DNA of 64,000 bases from Hamadaea sp013361475 (GCF_040654195.1 NZ_JBFAHM010000005.1:124001-188000); one strand, 5' to 3'. Shown: positions 6,826 through 16,226, counted from the first letter of the stretch. Numbers and translations are program-made. Notes: generated by a model from the letters alone, not told the origin.

Positions 6826-8846
6826 GCAATCAGCAGCAGATTCGCCTCCTTCCCCTCCGTTTGTATCGGGGGCGATTCCGGGCGATATCGGGGACCACGT
6901 TCGGCGAGAACGTGCCCGACGAATGGCTTCTCCGTCTGATTCGACGTAGCTGCGACCAGGTTTCGGCCGAAGTTGAGATTGGGGCACGGATCTTCCGTAC
7001 ACAGGTGCATCGGCCGGTTGACAACCTCGATGTCGCGTACGTCGAAGTCGACGACGCCGGCGTCCCGGTCGGGGCGGACAACGGCGTCCTTAGTCGAGTG
7101 GCCGTTCGCATTGCCCAGTACGCACGTCGGACCGCCGATCGCTGGCGTCATGGTGAAGGCATGACGAACGACACGCGTCCGGCGCTGGATGCCTGGTTCG
7201 TTCCGCCCAGGCTGGAGGCGATCGAGGAACAGGGACCGTATGAGCTGAGCGGCGATCTGGCGTGGACGCAGATCAGCGAGCACGCCCGCGTCGTGATTCT
7301 TGGTGCGGCCGGCGCGGGCAAGACATCCTTGCTGCGGAGAATGGTGTTCGAGGCGGCCCGGGACGCGGCTGGCTCGACGATTCCCGTCTACCTGCAGCTG
7401 CGCAATTTTCCGCTGGGTGATCTGACCGCAGATGGCGTGGCACGCTTTCTTGCGACCGATGATATGGCGGATATTGCGCTGGCGATGGAGCAACCGTCGA
7501 TCACCCGCCGAATCCTGTTGCTGCTCGACGGGCTGGACGAGCTTCCTTCGGAAGCTGACCGGGCAAGCGCGATCAGGGGAATTCAGCAGCTGTGCTCCCG
7601 GCTGCCGGAAGTCCGGGTCGCCATCACCTCCCGAGACGCTGAGTACCGTTGGGACCTGCCAGATTTCGCGCATTTCCGGGTCCTGCCGTTCGACGATTCG
7701 CAGATCGCGCAGTGGACCTACCATTTCGTCGCGCACGGCTCGTCGGTTTCCGCTTGGTGCGCCTTCAACGACGAGCTCTACAACAGCCCCGCCAGGGATC
7801 TTCTGACCAACCCTCTGCTGCTCAGCTACACGACGTCGGCACGGTCCCGGCACAGCCTGGCATTGAGTGACACCAGCAGTGTGGTGAGTCGGTGCCTGGA
7901 CGTCATGATCGACGAGTGGGACGACGTCCGAGGGGTTACTCGGCCATGGCGGCGGTCGGACCTCAGTTCACGACAAATCACGACCATGCTCGCGGAACTG
8001 TCGGCACAGTGCGTGGAGCAAGACCGGTCAGACTTCTCACTCGACGACATCAATCGGCTCTGGAAACGCTCGGTCGGCCTGAGCAGGTCGCCGATCGTGT
8101 TCATCGCAGCCTGTAGCTCCATCGGACTTGTGCGGCCGGTTAGCGAGAACCGATTCGCCTTCACACATCACACGATCCAGGAGTACCTTGCCGCGCGGAC
8201 TGTCCTCGACTGGTCGGACCGCTCACACGACATCATCGGTGAGCGCGGAGTGCAGTCGACACTGGCCCGCGTATGGATGTACGCATGCGGGTTGTCGAGC
8301 GATGCCACCCCGTTATTGGAGAACGTCACCGAACACGCAGACCTGGAGGCCTGGCAATCGGTCCTCCTCGTGCTCGGTGCCCTCTCCCAGCAAGTGATCG
8401 CATCGCGACCGGCCATCGACAGGTGCGGCGCGCTCATCGTGGATTACCTTGAGTCGGTGCTGCAAGAGGTGGAGGGCACCTCTTTGGAGGACCTTCCCGC
8501 TGGTTACCGCAGTGAGAATCTGCGTGCGGTTTGGGCAATGTCGCTTGTCGGGCCGTCGCGAGTGTTGGACGGGAGTCCACATCTCGAAGAGATTATCCGC
8601 GTGCTTCATCAGACTAGGGATGGCAGCGCCCGGCACGTGATACAAGACCATCTGGGCAGGTCCCGGCTGGAGTGCGTGCGCCGCCTCGGCGAGAGTCTGG
8701 AGTACCCCGGTCGACTGTCTATCGAGCGGTTCGACCGGGACAGCACGACCGGTTTGAAGATCGTCATTGCGCGGTCGCAGTCGCGCTTTGGTGTTCCCGA
8801 ACGAGTCAGTCATGCATCGGTTCAAGATCAGTTTGACACCGAGTAG
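6822..8846 (+). CDS. NACHT-domain STAND NTPase (candidate defence sensor)
   Basis: A 674-aa protein from the ATG that overlaps the upstream stop as ATGA. An unrecognised N-terminal region of about 150 residues precedes a NACHT module. The Walker A GAAGAGKTS is near residue 160, and the Walker B LLLLDGLDELP near 230 has the DxxDE spacing typical of NACHT. A sensor stretch (VRVAITSRDAEY) and a winged-helix region ending in FTHHTIQEYLAARTVL follow, the usual end of the NACHT core. The last 180 or so residues are helical and presumably form the sensor. Bacterial NACHT proteins are frequently antiphage (bNACHT, Avs-like). The less GC-rich codon use compared with the ABC and GH12 genes on either side suggests acquisition by transfer. 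Confidence 0.82.
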   Translation: MSNQQQIRLLPLRLYRGRFRAISGTTFGENVPDEWLLRLIRRSCDQVSAEVEIGARIFRTQVHRPVDNLDVAYVEVDDAGVPVGADNGVLSRVAVRIAQYARRTADRWRHGEGMTNDTRPALDAWFVPPRLEAIEEQGPYELSGDLAWTQISEHARVVILGAAGAGKTSLLRRMVFEAARDAAGSTIPVYLQLRNFPLGDLTADGVARFLATDDMADIALAMEQPSITRRILLLLDGLDELPSEADRASAIRGIQQLCSRLPEVRVAITSRDAEYRWDLPDFAHFRVLPFDDSQIAQWTYHFVAHGSSVSAWCAFNDELYNSPARDLLTNPLLLSYTTSARSRHSLALSDTSSVVSRCLDVMIDEWDDVRGVTRPWRRSDLSSRQITTMLAELSAQCVEQDRSDFSLDDINRLWKRSVGLSRSPIVFIAACSSIGLVRPVSENRFAFTHHTIQEYLAARTVLDWSDRSHDIIGERGVQSTLARVWMYACGLSSDATPLLENVTEHADLEAWQSVLLVLGALSQQVIASRPAIDRCGALIVDYLESVLQEVEGTSLEDLPAGYRSENLRAVWAMSLVGPSRVLDGSPHLEEIIRVLHQTRDGSARHVIQDHLGRSRLECVRRLGESLEYPGRLSIERFDRDSTTGLKIVIARSQSRFGVPERVSHASVQDQFDTE

Positions 8847-9118
8847 CATCCGCTGGACGCGCCTAGGTGATTGTTACCTCCAATGGCTCTGGAACCTGCA
8901 GCCCAGCATGATGAGGTCGGCCTGAATGAGCTGTTGGTGACGGCGTGACGCGACCGATTGACCTGGCATCGACGAACTTATAAGTTTAACGTCTCGACAA
9001 ACTCAATCGTGGTCTACCCAGGGATGTTGCTGGCCGTTCGTCGCCGTCGCCGTTTCGGTGCCTCCACCACCGTCGCCCAACGACGCCCCGCGCCGACCAC
9101 CTCGTGGAAGGTCAAGTC
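8847..9118. other. intergenic region upstream of the glucanase gene
   Basis: 272 bp with no convincing gene. It contains a relatively AT-rich patch (8971-8995) with a plausible promoter and a good ribosome site, GGAAG, eight bases before the GH12 ATG at 9119. No CebR-type inverted repeat (TGGGAGCGCTCCCA-like) is visible. Confidence 0.6.
8958..8986 (+). promoter_or_regulatory. candidate promoter for the GH12 gene
   Basis: TTGACC at 8958-8963 as a -35 element. A -10 candidate is either TATAAG (8979-8984, 15-bp spacer) or TAAGTT (8981-8986, 17-bp spacer). It is the only AT-rich stretch before the glucanase start. Confidence 0.4.
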
Positions 9119-10273
9119 ATGCGTAGACGTGCTCCTGCCCTCGTGGCGGGCGTGGCGGCGCTGGTCGCCGCAACCGGGACCGCCGTGATCACCGCGCTGC
9201 CGGCGTCGGCCGCGGCCGGCTGCACCGTTCAGTACGCGGTCTCGTCCCAGTGGCCGGGCGGCTTCGGCGCCAACGTCACCATCACCAACCTGGGAAGCGC
9301 CGTCTCCTCGTGGACCCTGGTGTGGTCGTTCGGCGCTTCGCAAACGGTCACCCAGTACTGGAACGCCACCATCACCCAGAGCGGCTCCACGGTGACCGCC
9401 AAGAACGTCGGCTACAACGGCTCACTCGCCACCAACGCGTCCACCTCGTTCGGGTTCAACGGGTCGTGGAACAACTCCGCCAACCCGGTGCCGACCGGCT
9501 TCACCTTGAACGGCACGAGCTGTACCGGTGTCGTCACCGGGTCGCCGTCGCCGACGGCCGCGTCGCCGAGCCCGAGCCGGACGTCGGCCAGCCCTTCGCC
9601 CAGCTCGACCGGGTCGTCGGGCGTACCGTCGGACGCTGTCTGGGTGGCCAGCGGCCAGTGGGACAACTGGACCAACAACGGCTACACGCTGAACAACGAC
9701 GTCTGGGGCTCGGGCGCCGGACCACAGACGATCTGGGCGCGTACCGGCACCAACTGGGGCGTCGTCGCCAACCATCCGATGACCTCCGGGGTGAAGGCGT
9801 ACCCGCACACCGGCAAGACGATCAACCGGACGATCAGCTCGCTGGCCAGCCTCACCAGCACGTTCAACGTGAGCGTGCCGAGTGGTGGCGACTGGGAGAC
9901 CGCGTACGACATCTGGGCCAACAACTACGCCTACGAGGTGATGTTGTGGACCAACAAGAACGGCGCGGTCGGCCCCATCGCCGACTCCTACGACTCCAAC
10001 GGCGCGGTGCCGTCGTTCACCAACGTGAGCGTCGGCGGCCAGACCTGGAACGTCTACAAGGGCAACAACGGCAGCAACGCGGTCTTCTCGTTCCTGCGGA
10101 CCAGCAACGCCAACTCGGGCAGCATCGACGTGCTGGCCGTGCTGAAGTGGCTGCGGACGCAGGGCTGGTGGGCCGACGTGACCATCGGCGACGTCCAGTT
10201 CGGCTTCGAGCTGTCCGGCACCAGCGGCCAGCAGGCCTTCACCTGCAACAGCTTCGCGATCACCTACAGCTGA
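9119..10273 (+). CDS. secreted CBM2-GH12 endo-beta-1,4-glucanase/xyloglucanase
   Basis: 384 aa from ATG 9119; an in-frame GTG at 9104 lacks a ribosome site. A Sec signal peptide (MRRRAPALVAG...ASAAAG, cut near residue 33) leads to a family 2 carbohydrate-binding module (about residues 34-140) with paired Cys (GCTVQY, TSCTG) and surface Trp. A Pro/Ser/Thr linker (about 140-170) follows, then a GH12 catalytic domain to the end. The GH12 nucleophile Glu is in YEVMLW and the acid/base Glu in FGFELSG, both at the expected places. The enzyme is extracellular and hydrolyses beta-1,4-glucans such as cellulose or xyloglucan with retention. It is monocistronic. Confidence 0.9.
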   Translation: MRRRAPALVAGVAALVAATGTAVITALPASAAAGCTVQYAVSSQWPGGFGANVTITNLGSAVSSWTLVWSFGASQTVTQYWNATITQSGSTVTAKNVGYNGSLATNASTSFGFNGSWNNSANPVPTGFTLNGTSCTGVVTGSPSPTAASPSPSRTSASPSPSSTGSSGVPSDAVWVASGQWDNWTNNGYTLNNDVWGSGAGPQTIWARTGTNWGVVANHPMTSGVKAYPHTGKTINRTISSLASLTSTFNVSVPSGGDWETAYDIWANNYAYEVMLWTNKNGAVGPIADSYDSNGAVPSFTNVSVGGQTWNVYKGNNGSNAVFSFLRTSNANSGSIDVLAVLKWLRTQGWWADVTIGDVQFGFELSGTSGQQAFTCNSFAITYS

Positions 10274-10335
10274 GCCCAGCTGGTACGCGTACGTGAGCTC
10301 CCCGCCAGGGGCGGAGCGTTCCTTATCCTGGCGGG

Positions 10336-11046
10336 GTGACATTGCGGTTCGAGACGCGTGAGTCGGACTCGCCGTGGATCGACACCGTGTGGACCTGCAC
10401 CAGTGATCAGGTCACCGAGATGACCTCCGTCGCCGGAGTGTGCTGGGGCCTGGTGTTCTGGGAACGGGAAGGCAGGGCGTACGCGGCGATCACCGGCCCG
10501 GAGACCGGTGCCGGCAGCGCACCGGTGCCCGAGGGTGCGACCTTCGTCGGCATCGAGTTCGCCGTCGGCACGTCCCTGCGCACCCTGCCGGTCCCGGCGC
10601 TCGTCGGCGGCGGGGTCGACCTGCCCGACGTCACGCACCGGAGCTTCCCGCTGGACGGCATGCGCTGGGAGCGGCCGGCCGCCGACGACGCCGAGGCGCT
10701 GGTGGAGCGCCTCATCCGGGCCGGGACGATCCTCCGCGATCCACTGGTCACCGAGGTACGACGAGGCCACCCCACGGACATGTCGGCGCGTACGGTCGAA
10801 CGCCGTTTCCGGGCGGCGACCGGGCTCACCCAAGGCGCCGTACGCCAAATCGAACGAGCCCGGACGGCGGCGGCGCTCCTCGCGGCGGGAACGCCGATCC
10901 CCGACGTCGTCTTCGAGCTCGACTACTTCGACGCCCCGCACTTGGCCGTCGCATTACGCCGCTACATCGGGCGTACCGCATTGCAATTGCGAGAGGGCGC
11001 GGGCGGCGCGATCGCGCTGGACCTCGGTCAGCGAGTCACGTCGTAG
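10336..11046 (+). CDS. AraC-family transcriptional regulator
   Basis: 236 aa, GTG start. An unrecognised N-terminal sensing region of about 125 residues precedes an AraC-type double helix-turn-helix (MSARTVERRFRAATGLTQGAVRQIERAR, then AAALLAAGTPIPDVVFELDYFDAPHLAVALRRYIG). The GFxDxxHF-type second recognition helix is recognisable as DYFDAPHLAVALRRY. Its 3' end overlaps the 3' end of the convergent DHFR-like gene by 19 bp. It may control that neighbour, but nothing in the sequence proves this. Confidence 0.78.
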   Translation: MTLRFETRESDSPWIDTVWTCTSDQVTEMTSVAGVCWGLVFWEREGRAYAAITGPETGAGSAPVPEGATFVGIEFAVGTSLRTLPVPALVGGGVDLPDVTHRSFPLDGMRWERPAADDAEALVERLIRAGTILRDPLVTEVRRGHPTDMSARTVERRFRAATGLTQGAVRQIERARTAAALLAAGTPIPDVVFELDYFDAPHLAVALRRYIGRTALQLREGAGGAIALDLGQRVTS

Positions 11047-11606
11047 ATCACCTTCATGATCCCGTTCGGATACGCCGCCGACTCGCGCAGAGTGAGCATC
11101 TGCTTCTCCTTGTCGGACCGGCTGAACACGCTCTTTCCCTCGCCGAGCAGGATGGGGAAGACGAGCAGGTTGTACTGGTCGATCAGACCGGCGTCCGACA
11201 GACGGCGAGCGAGTTCCGCGCTGCCGTGGATGAAGATCGCACCACCCTCGCCCTGCTTGAGCTGGGCGACGTCCTCGGTCGACCGCAGAATGGTCGTCGG
11301 ACCCCAGCCGTCGACGATCGCGTCGTCGTTCAGCGAGCTCGACACGACATACTTGGGCAGCTCCTTGTACGCCGCGTGGTCCTCCGACTCGCGCCAGGTC
11401 GGCGCGAACGCCTCGTAGCTGCGCCGGCCGAACATCAACGCCGTGGTGTCGGCGAGCTCCTCGCCCTTGAGCGCGAACGCCTCCGGCACGAACTCGATGT
11501 CCTTGAACACCCAGCCGCCGCTGCGGTGCTCCTCGCCCGGCCCGCCGCCGGGGGAGTCCACCACACCGTCGAGGGACATGAACCCGGTGTAGACCAGCTT
11601 GCGCAT
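11028..11606 (-). CDS. dihydrofolate-reductase-family (RibD C-terminal-like) protein
   Basis: 192 aa. The opening MRKLVYTGFMSLDGVVDSPGG is the 'MSLDG' signature of the RibD_C/DHFR-like family. LMFGRRSYEAF and IFIHGSAELARRLSDAGLIDQYNLLVFPILLGEGKSVF match the NADPH-binding and C-terminal motifs. These are usually stand-alone NAD(P)H-dependent reductases of unknown substrate, common beside AraC or ArsR regulators. A purine-rich GAGGAGAA sequence precedes the start. Confidence 0.85.
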   Translation of the reverse strand: MRKLVYTGFMSLDGVVDSPGGGPGEEHRSGGWVFKDIEFVPEAFALKGEELADTTALMFGRRSYEAFAPTWRESEDHAAYKELPKYVVSSSLNDDAIVDGWGPTTILRSTEDVAQLKQGEGGAIFIHGSAELARRLSDAGLIDQYNLLVFPILLGEGKSVFSRSDKEKQMLTLRESAAYPNGIMKVIYDVTR

Positions 11607-11741
11607 CTGCCGTTCTCCTCACAACTCACGCGGCGTCGGGTCGACGCGCTGTCGGGGCGTTACTCGACGATGCTAGAAGCCGGCCGCCGGAGCCGTCTTG
11701 TACGGAAACGACACGCCGGTCGACTCTCGTCGCCTTGCCGC

Positions 11742-12437
11742 CTAGTGAGGGCTGACCAGCCCTGTTTGGTAGGCGATGACGACCAGCTGTGCGCGGTCAC
11801 GCGCACCCAGTTTCGCCATCGCGTGGCTGACGTGAGTGCGTGCGGTAGCCGGGCTGAGGAACAACTCGGTGCCGATCTCGTTGTTGCTCAAGCCCTGTCC
11901 CACCAGCGCCAGCACTTCGCGCTCCCGCTGGGTAAGCACCGCGAGCCGATCCGCTGCGGTCTGGGCAGCGGTCCGCTGCGCGGTGAACTGGCCGATGAGA
12001 CGACGGGTGATCCGCGGCGCGAGCAGGGCGTCACCTCCGGCGATGACCCGAATGGCATGCAGGAGTTCGGCCGGCCCGGCGTCTTTGAGCAGGAAACCAC
12101 TGGCTCCGGCTTGGAGCGCGTCGAAGACATGCTCGTCGGTGTCGTAAGTGGTGAGGATGAGGACCCTGACGTGCTCCAATCCGGGCGTCTCGGCGATCTG
12201 GGACGTGGCCTGGATCCCGTCCAGCTTCGGCATGCGGATGTCCATGAGCACGACGTCGGGGCGGGTTGCGCGGGCTCGCTCGACGGCTTCGGCGCCGTTG
12301 GTGGCTTCGCCGACCACTGTTATGTCGTCCTCGATGTCGAGCAGGACCTTGAACCCGGACCGGACCAGACCTTCATCGTCGGCAAGCAGCACTCTGATCG
12401 GGACATTCGTCGATGGCGACGGCGTGGTCGCGTTCAT
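11742..12437 (-). CDS. NarL/LuxR-type response regulator
   Basis: 231 aa. The receiver domain has acidic residues LLADDEGLV, the phospho-acceptor Asp in VVLMDIRMPK, Thr in LILTTYD and Lys in FLLKDAGP. A LuxR-type HTH follows (LTQREREVLALVGQGLSNNEIGTELFLSPATARTHVSHAMAKL). The start overlaps the histidine kinase stop by 4 bp (12434-12437), a single translational unit with the kinase. Confidence 0.92.
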   Translation of the reverse strand: MNATTPSPSTNVPIRVLLADDEGLVRSGFKVLLDIEDDITVVGEATNGAEAVERARATRPDVVLMDIRMPKLDGIQATSQIAETPGLEHVRVLILTTYDTDEHVFDALQAGASGFLLKDAGPAELLHAIRVIAGGDALLAPRITRRLIGQFTAQRTAAQTAADRLAVLTQREREVLALVGQGLSNNEIGTELFLSPATARTHVSHAMAKLGARDRAQLVVIAYQTGLVSPH

Positions 12438-13678
12438 CGGCGCGATCCGGTCGGCGCGAGGGGCAGACGGGCAGTGATCTCGAACCCGCCACTCGGCGTC
12501 GGCCCGGCGTCGAGTTCTCCGCCCAGCAGCCGGCAGCGTTCGCGCATGCCGAGAATCCCACGTCCGGTGCTGGTCGCGTTGCCGGCACGGTCTGGTCGCT
12601 GGGCCGGCAGGTGCCGGTCTTGTGTTCTGTCGCTCGCGTTGGCGCGGCGGCCTTCGTCTGTCACTCGAACTTCCATGAGGTCGACCCCCGGGCTCAGCGT
12701 CACAGTCACCCGGGTCGGGCCGACGTGGCGGATCACGTTGGTGATCGATTCTTGGACGATCCGGTAGACGGCACTGCCCACCGCGCTGGGCACTAGGGTC
12801 GGCGGCGAGATCTCCTCGACGGTGATGTCGAGTCCGGCGTCGCGTGCCTTGGTGGTCAGTTCGTCGATCTGCCCGAGCCCGGGGTGGGGCACGCGCCCGT
12901 CGCCGTCATCGCGGAGGACCCCGAGAATGGCCCGCATCTCTCGAAGCGCCTGGGAACTGGTCTGCTCGATGGCTTGCAGCGCATCGCGCGCCACGTCCGG
13001 CCGCTTGTCGAGCACGTGTGCGCTGACGCCGGATTGGACGTTGATGATCGCGATGGCGTGCGCGACCGTGTCGTGGACCTCGCGCGCGATCCGGAGCCGC
13101 TCGGCGTCGACTCGCGCGCGACTCTCCTCCTCGCGAGTCCGTTCTGCCAGCTCGGCACGGGCCTGAGCGTCGGCTGCGATGACCCGTCGAGACCGGACCG
13201 ACTCGCCGAGAGCCGCACTCATGACCGACGCACCGATCCGGAAGAACACCCATCCGATGGCAGCACGAGGCTCGATGCCGGCCGCCGCGACCAGCCACAC
13301 CGTGGCGAGCACCGTGATGCCCACGCCGGCGGTCACCAGAGACCGGCGCCCGTCACCGTAGGCGGCGAGGGAGTACAGCGCGACGAAGAGTCCGAGCCAG
13401 CCCGGCCCGTCCGGGAAGTCGAGGCTGAAGTACACGACGCTGGCGACTGCGGTGACGGCGAACACTGGAACGGGCCATCGCCGGCGCGCCACAACGGCCA
13501 GGCCACTGACCACCAGCAGCGCGTACCCGAGGTAACCCAGGTCGGCGAGCGGACGCGGCGCGCCCTCGAGGGCGACTTTGGCAACGGTGCCCTGCACCTG
13601 CATCACGGTGATGAAGAGCGCTAGCGCGACGTCCTGTGCCACCAGCCGCGGGCTCAACGACACGGTGCGGTGTTCCAT
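12434..13678 (-). CDS. NarL-partner sensor histidine kinase (HisKA_3)
   Basis: 414 aa. Four to six N-terminal membrane helices (about residues 15-165) lead into a HisKA_3 dimerisation domain with the phospho-His in RIAREVHDTVAHAIAI. The HATPase region begins near VYRIVQESITNVIRH; the C-terminal ATP lid includes GRGILGMRERCRLLGG. A low-complexity insert (RTQDRHLPAQRPDRAGNATSTG) sits in the ATP-lid region. It is divergent from the MMPL exporter gene across a 320-bp region with two palindromes, so it probably controls that exporter. Confidence 0.9.
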   Translation of the reverse strand: MEHRTVSLSPRLVAQDVALALFITVMQVQGTVAKVALEGAPRPLADLGYLGYALLVVSGLAVVARRRWPVPVFAVTAVASVVYFSLDFPDGPGWLGLFVALYSLAAYGDGRRSLVTAGVGITVLATVWLVAAAGIEPRAAIGWVFFRIGASVMSAALGESVRSRRVIAADAQARAELAERTREEESRARVDAERLRIAREVHDTVAHAIAIINVQSGVSAHVLDKRPDVARDALQAIEQTSSQALREMRAILGVLRDDGDGRVPHPGLGQIDELTTKARDAGLDITVEEISPPTLVPSAVGSAVYRIVQESITNVIRHVGPTRVTVTLSPGVDLMEVRVTDEGRRANASDRTQDRHLPAQRPDRAGNATSTGRGILGMRERCRLLGGELDAGPTPSGGFEITARLPLAPTGSRR

Positions 13679-13998
13679 GTCGTGATCTTAGGTTCTCGCA
13701 GCCCGGGCAATGCTCCGCGCAGCTGCGCGGTTCCCTACGCCGGTCGGCGTAGCAGGGCAGCAGCCGACTACGCCCAATTGCGTACGCGTCGCCATCCGCT
13801 GTCGGAGGCGACGGCAGCCGCGTCGGCATGACGATCAGCTTGTGATTGATCATCCTCACCCAGGTCGAGAAGCGCCGCGTGACAGGCGTCATGGCTGCTG
13901 ATCCCACCCACACCGTTCGTCAGCCCGCCGGGCCTGCGATTTCCTGCGCCGTCAAGCAGCGGCAGCGTTCCAATACACCCAGTACGAAGTAGGAGAAG
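13679..13998. promoter_or_regulatory. divergent regulatory region with two palindromes
   Basis: 320 bp between the two-component operon and the MMPL gene. It holds a 16-bp perfect palindrome CCGCGCAGCTGCGCGG (13715-13730) and a TACGCCG-GT-CGGCGTA inverted repeat (13736-13751), five bases apart. Both are candidate operators for the response regulator encoded at 11742-12437 or another regulator. No gene is convincing in the interval. Confidence 0.45.
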
Positions 13999-16176
13999 AT
14001 GATGACCGAGGCTCCCCGTACGGATGGAGCTCTGGCAAGGCTGGCCCGGTTCTGTTATCGACGCCGCCGCCTTGTGGTGTCGGCCTGGATCGTCGGCGTG
14101 ATCGTCGCGGCGTTCGTGGGTTTCACTTTCGGTGCGGCCGCGGACAACGACTACTCCGGTGGCGACTCCGATTCCGCCAAGGCTCAGGCGCTGATAGCGA
14201 AGCACTTCCCCGAGCGGCAAGGCGACACGCTCACTCTCGCGATCAAGGCGGAGAAGGGAATCGACGATCCGGCCGTCCGGCAAAAGATCGAAAAGGTCAT
14301 CGCCGACCTGGACGCGTCTTCGCTCACCGGGCCGATCATCTCGCCATACGAGGACGAGAAACTGGTGACACAGGATCGTCGTATCGCCCGTACGACCATC
14401 CCGCTGACCGACCCAGATGCGGCGAAGGCCGACGTCAAGCCTCTGGTGGACACGGTCAAGGCCGCCTCCGCCGACGGCATCACGCTGGGTCTGGGCGGAG
14501 AGAAGGCAGAAAAGGCCGAGACGCCCCCGCAGGGGCCGGCCGAGAGCATCGGAGTCCTGGCCGCGGCCGTGATCTTGTTCATCGCCTTCGGCTCGCTGGT
14601 GGCGATGGGTCTGCCGATCGTGACCGCGCTGCTGGCACTCCTCGGCGGAGTCGCGCTGATGAAACTTGTGGGGCATTTGGTTCCCGCGCCGGACTTCGCG
14701 GTGATCTTCGCTGCGATGATCGGGCTCGGTGTCGGCATCGACTACGCATTGTTCATCGTGACCCGCTACAAGGACGCCTTGGAGGACGGCGACGAGCCCG
14801 AGGGCGCCATCGTCAAGGCCATCACCACCGCGGGCCACGCTGTGCTGTTCGCCGGCACGACCGTGGTGATCGCGTTGCTGGGTCTGGTCGTCATGGGCGA
14901 CCAGATGATGACCGGTCTGGCGGTCGCCACCTCGACGGCCGTGCTGGTCACGGTGATTGCCGCGGTGACCCTGCTGCCCGCGTTCCTCGGCTTCATCGGC
15001 TACAAGATCAATTCGTTGCGGCTGCCTCGCCGCTCCTCTCGTCGGCGCGCGGCCGCCGGCGCCCCCTCGGTCGATCGCCGCACCCTGGCCGAGCGGTGGG
15101 CGGGCGTGGTGCAGCGCTGGCCGCTTGCCGCCGCACTCCTGGCCGGAACGGTCATGCTGGTGCTGGCCGCACCCGTGCTCTCGATGCGCCTGAGCATGCC
15201 CGACGCCAGTGTCCAGCCCCACGACCGGAGCAGCTACACCTCCCACGAGATCATCTCCGAAGGCTTCGGACCGGGCTACGGCGCACCTCTGATCTTCGCC
15301 GCGGAGGTCGACTCCTCCGGCGCTGATCTGCGGCCTGTCATTGCGGCGGTCGGCCAGACCGAAGGCATCGCTTACGCAACTCAGCCCCAGGTCAGCAACG
15401 ACGGGCAGGCCGTCCTCTTCATGGCCTTCCCGACGACCGGCTACCAGGATGAGGCAACCGCCGAGCTGGTGCACAGGCTCCGCGAAGATGTCCTGCCCCA
15501 GGCATCCGGTGGCAAGGAGGTCTACCTCGGCGGCCCGAACGCCGCGACCATCGACTACGCCGACGGAGTCAGCTCCCGGTTGATACCTATGATCGCGATC
15601 GTCATCGTCCTCTCGCTGATCCTGCTGATCGCGCTGGTTCGCTCGGTCACGATCGCGCTGCAGGCCGCGGTGATGAACGTGCTGTCGATCGCGGCCGCGT
15701 ATGGCGTGATCGTCGCCGTCGTCCAGTGGGGATGGTTCGGACCGGCCCTCGGATTCCCCACCGAGATGCCAGTCACGACCTTCATCCCCGTGACGATGTT
15801 CCCGCTCCTGTTCGGCCTTTCCATGGACTACGAGGTCTTCCTGATCTCGCGGATCCGGGAGGAGTACGAGCGCACCGGCGACACGCGGGTTGCGGTCGCC
15901 CGAGGGCTGGCCCGGACGGCCAAGGTCATCACCGCGGCAGCCGCCATCATGATCGCCATCTTCACGACCTCCCTCCTCGGCCCCGACGTCTCCCTCAAGC
16001 AGGGAGGTCTGGGCATGGCGGTCGCGGTGCTCATCGACGCCACCATCGTCCGGATGGTCCTCGTCCCGGCGGTGATGGAACTGTTCGGCAAGGCCAACTG
16101 GTGGATGCCCGGACGCCGGGCGCGCAAGTCGGCCCTAGTGGCACCGGCCAGGGTCGAGGAGGAGGTCAGCGCCTGA
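13999..16176 (+). CDS. MMPL/RND-family membrane transporter
   Basis: About 725 aa. Two adjacent ATGs (13999 and 14002) occur; AGGAG at 13991-13995 is better spaced for 14002. There are two homologous halves, each with one helix, a large periplasmic-side loop and five more helices. Typical MMPL segments are visible (GLGVGIDYALFIVTRYKD; the second-half counterpart FGLSMDYEVFLISRIREEY). The Asp/Tyr pair in each 'DYALF/DYEVF' motif is the proton-relay signature of MmpL proteins. It likely exports a lipid or hydrophobic drug. It is divergent from a two-component system and followed by a strong hairpin. Confidence 0.9.
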   Translation: MMTEAPRTDGALARLARFCYRRRRLVVSAWIVGVIVAAFVGFTFGAAADNDYSGGDSDSAKAQALIAKHFPERQGDTLTLAIKAEKGIDDPAVRQKIEKVIADLDASSLTGPIISPYEDEKLVTQDRRIARTTIPLTDPDAAKADVKPLVDTVKAASADGITLGLGGEKAEKAETPPQGPAESIGVLAAAVILFIAFGSLVAMGLPIVTALLALLGGVALMKLVGHLVPAPDFAVIFAAMIGLGVGIDYALFIVTRYKDALEDGDEPEGAIVKAITTAGHAVLFAGTTVVIALLGLVVMGDQMMTGLAVATSTAVLVTVIAAVTLLPAFLGFIGYKINSLRLPRRSSRRRAAAGAPSVDRRTLAERWAGVVQRWPLAAALLAGTVMLVLAAPVLSMRLSMPDASVQPHDRSSYTSHEIISEGFGPGYGAPLIFAAEVDSSGADLRPVIAAVGQTEGIAYATQPQVSNDGQAVLFMAFPTTGYQDEATAELVHRLREDVLPQASGGKEVYLGGPNAATIDYADGVSSRLIPMIAIVIVLSLILLIALVRSVTIALQAAVMNVLSIAAAYGVIVAVVQWGWFGPALGFPTEMPVTTFIPVTMFPLLFGLSMDYEVFLISRIREEYERTGDTRVAVARGLARTAKVITAAAAIMIAIFTTSLLGPDVSLKQGGLGMAVAVLIDATIVRMVLVPAVMELFGKANWWMPGRRARKSALVAPARVEEEVSA

Positions 16177-16190
16177 GCCTCGGCCGGCCG

Positions 16191-16226
16191 GAGTGTGGGG
16201 AAACCTTGGACGGATTCCCCACACTC
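16191..16226 (+). terminator. hairpin terminator after the MMPL gene
   Basis: A perfect 12-bp stem (GAGTGTGGGGAA with TTCCCCACACTC) and 12-nt loop start 15 bases after the MMPL stop. It sits between convergent transcription units and may serve both. Confidence 0.75.

Noticed and set aside
13768..15474. Long minus-strand open frame opposite the MMPL exporter
   Set aside because: The His/Gln/Arg/Gly-rich composition is a mirror of the GC-biased third positions of the real plus-strand MMPL gene; no start signal and no domain.
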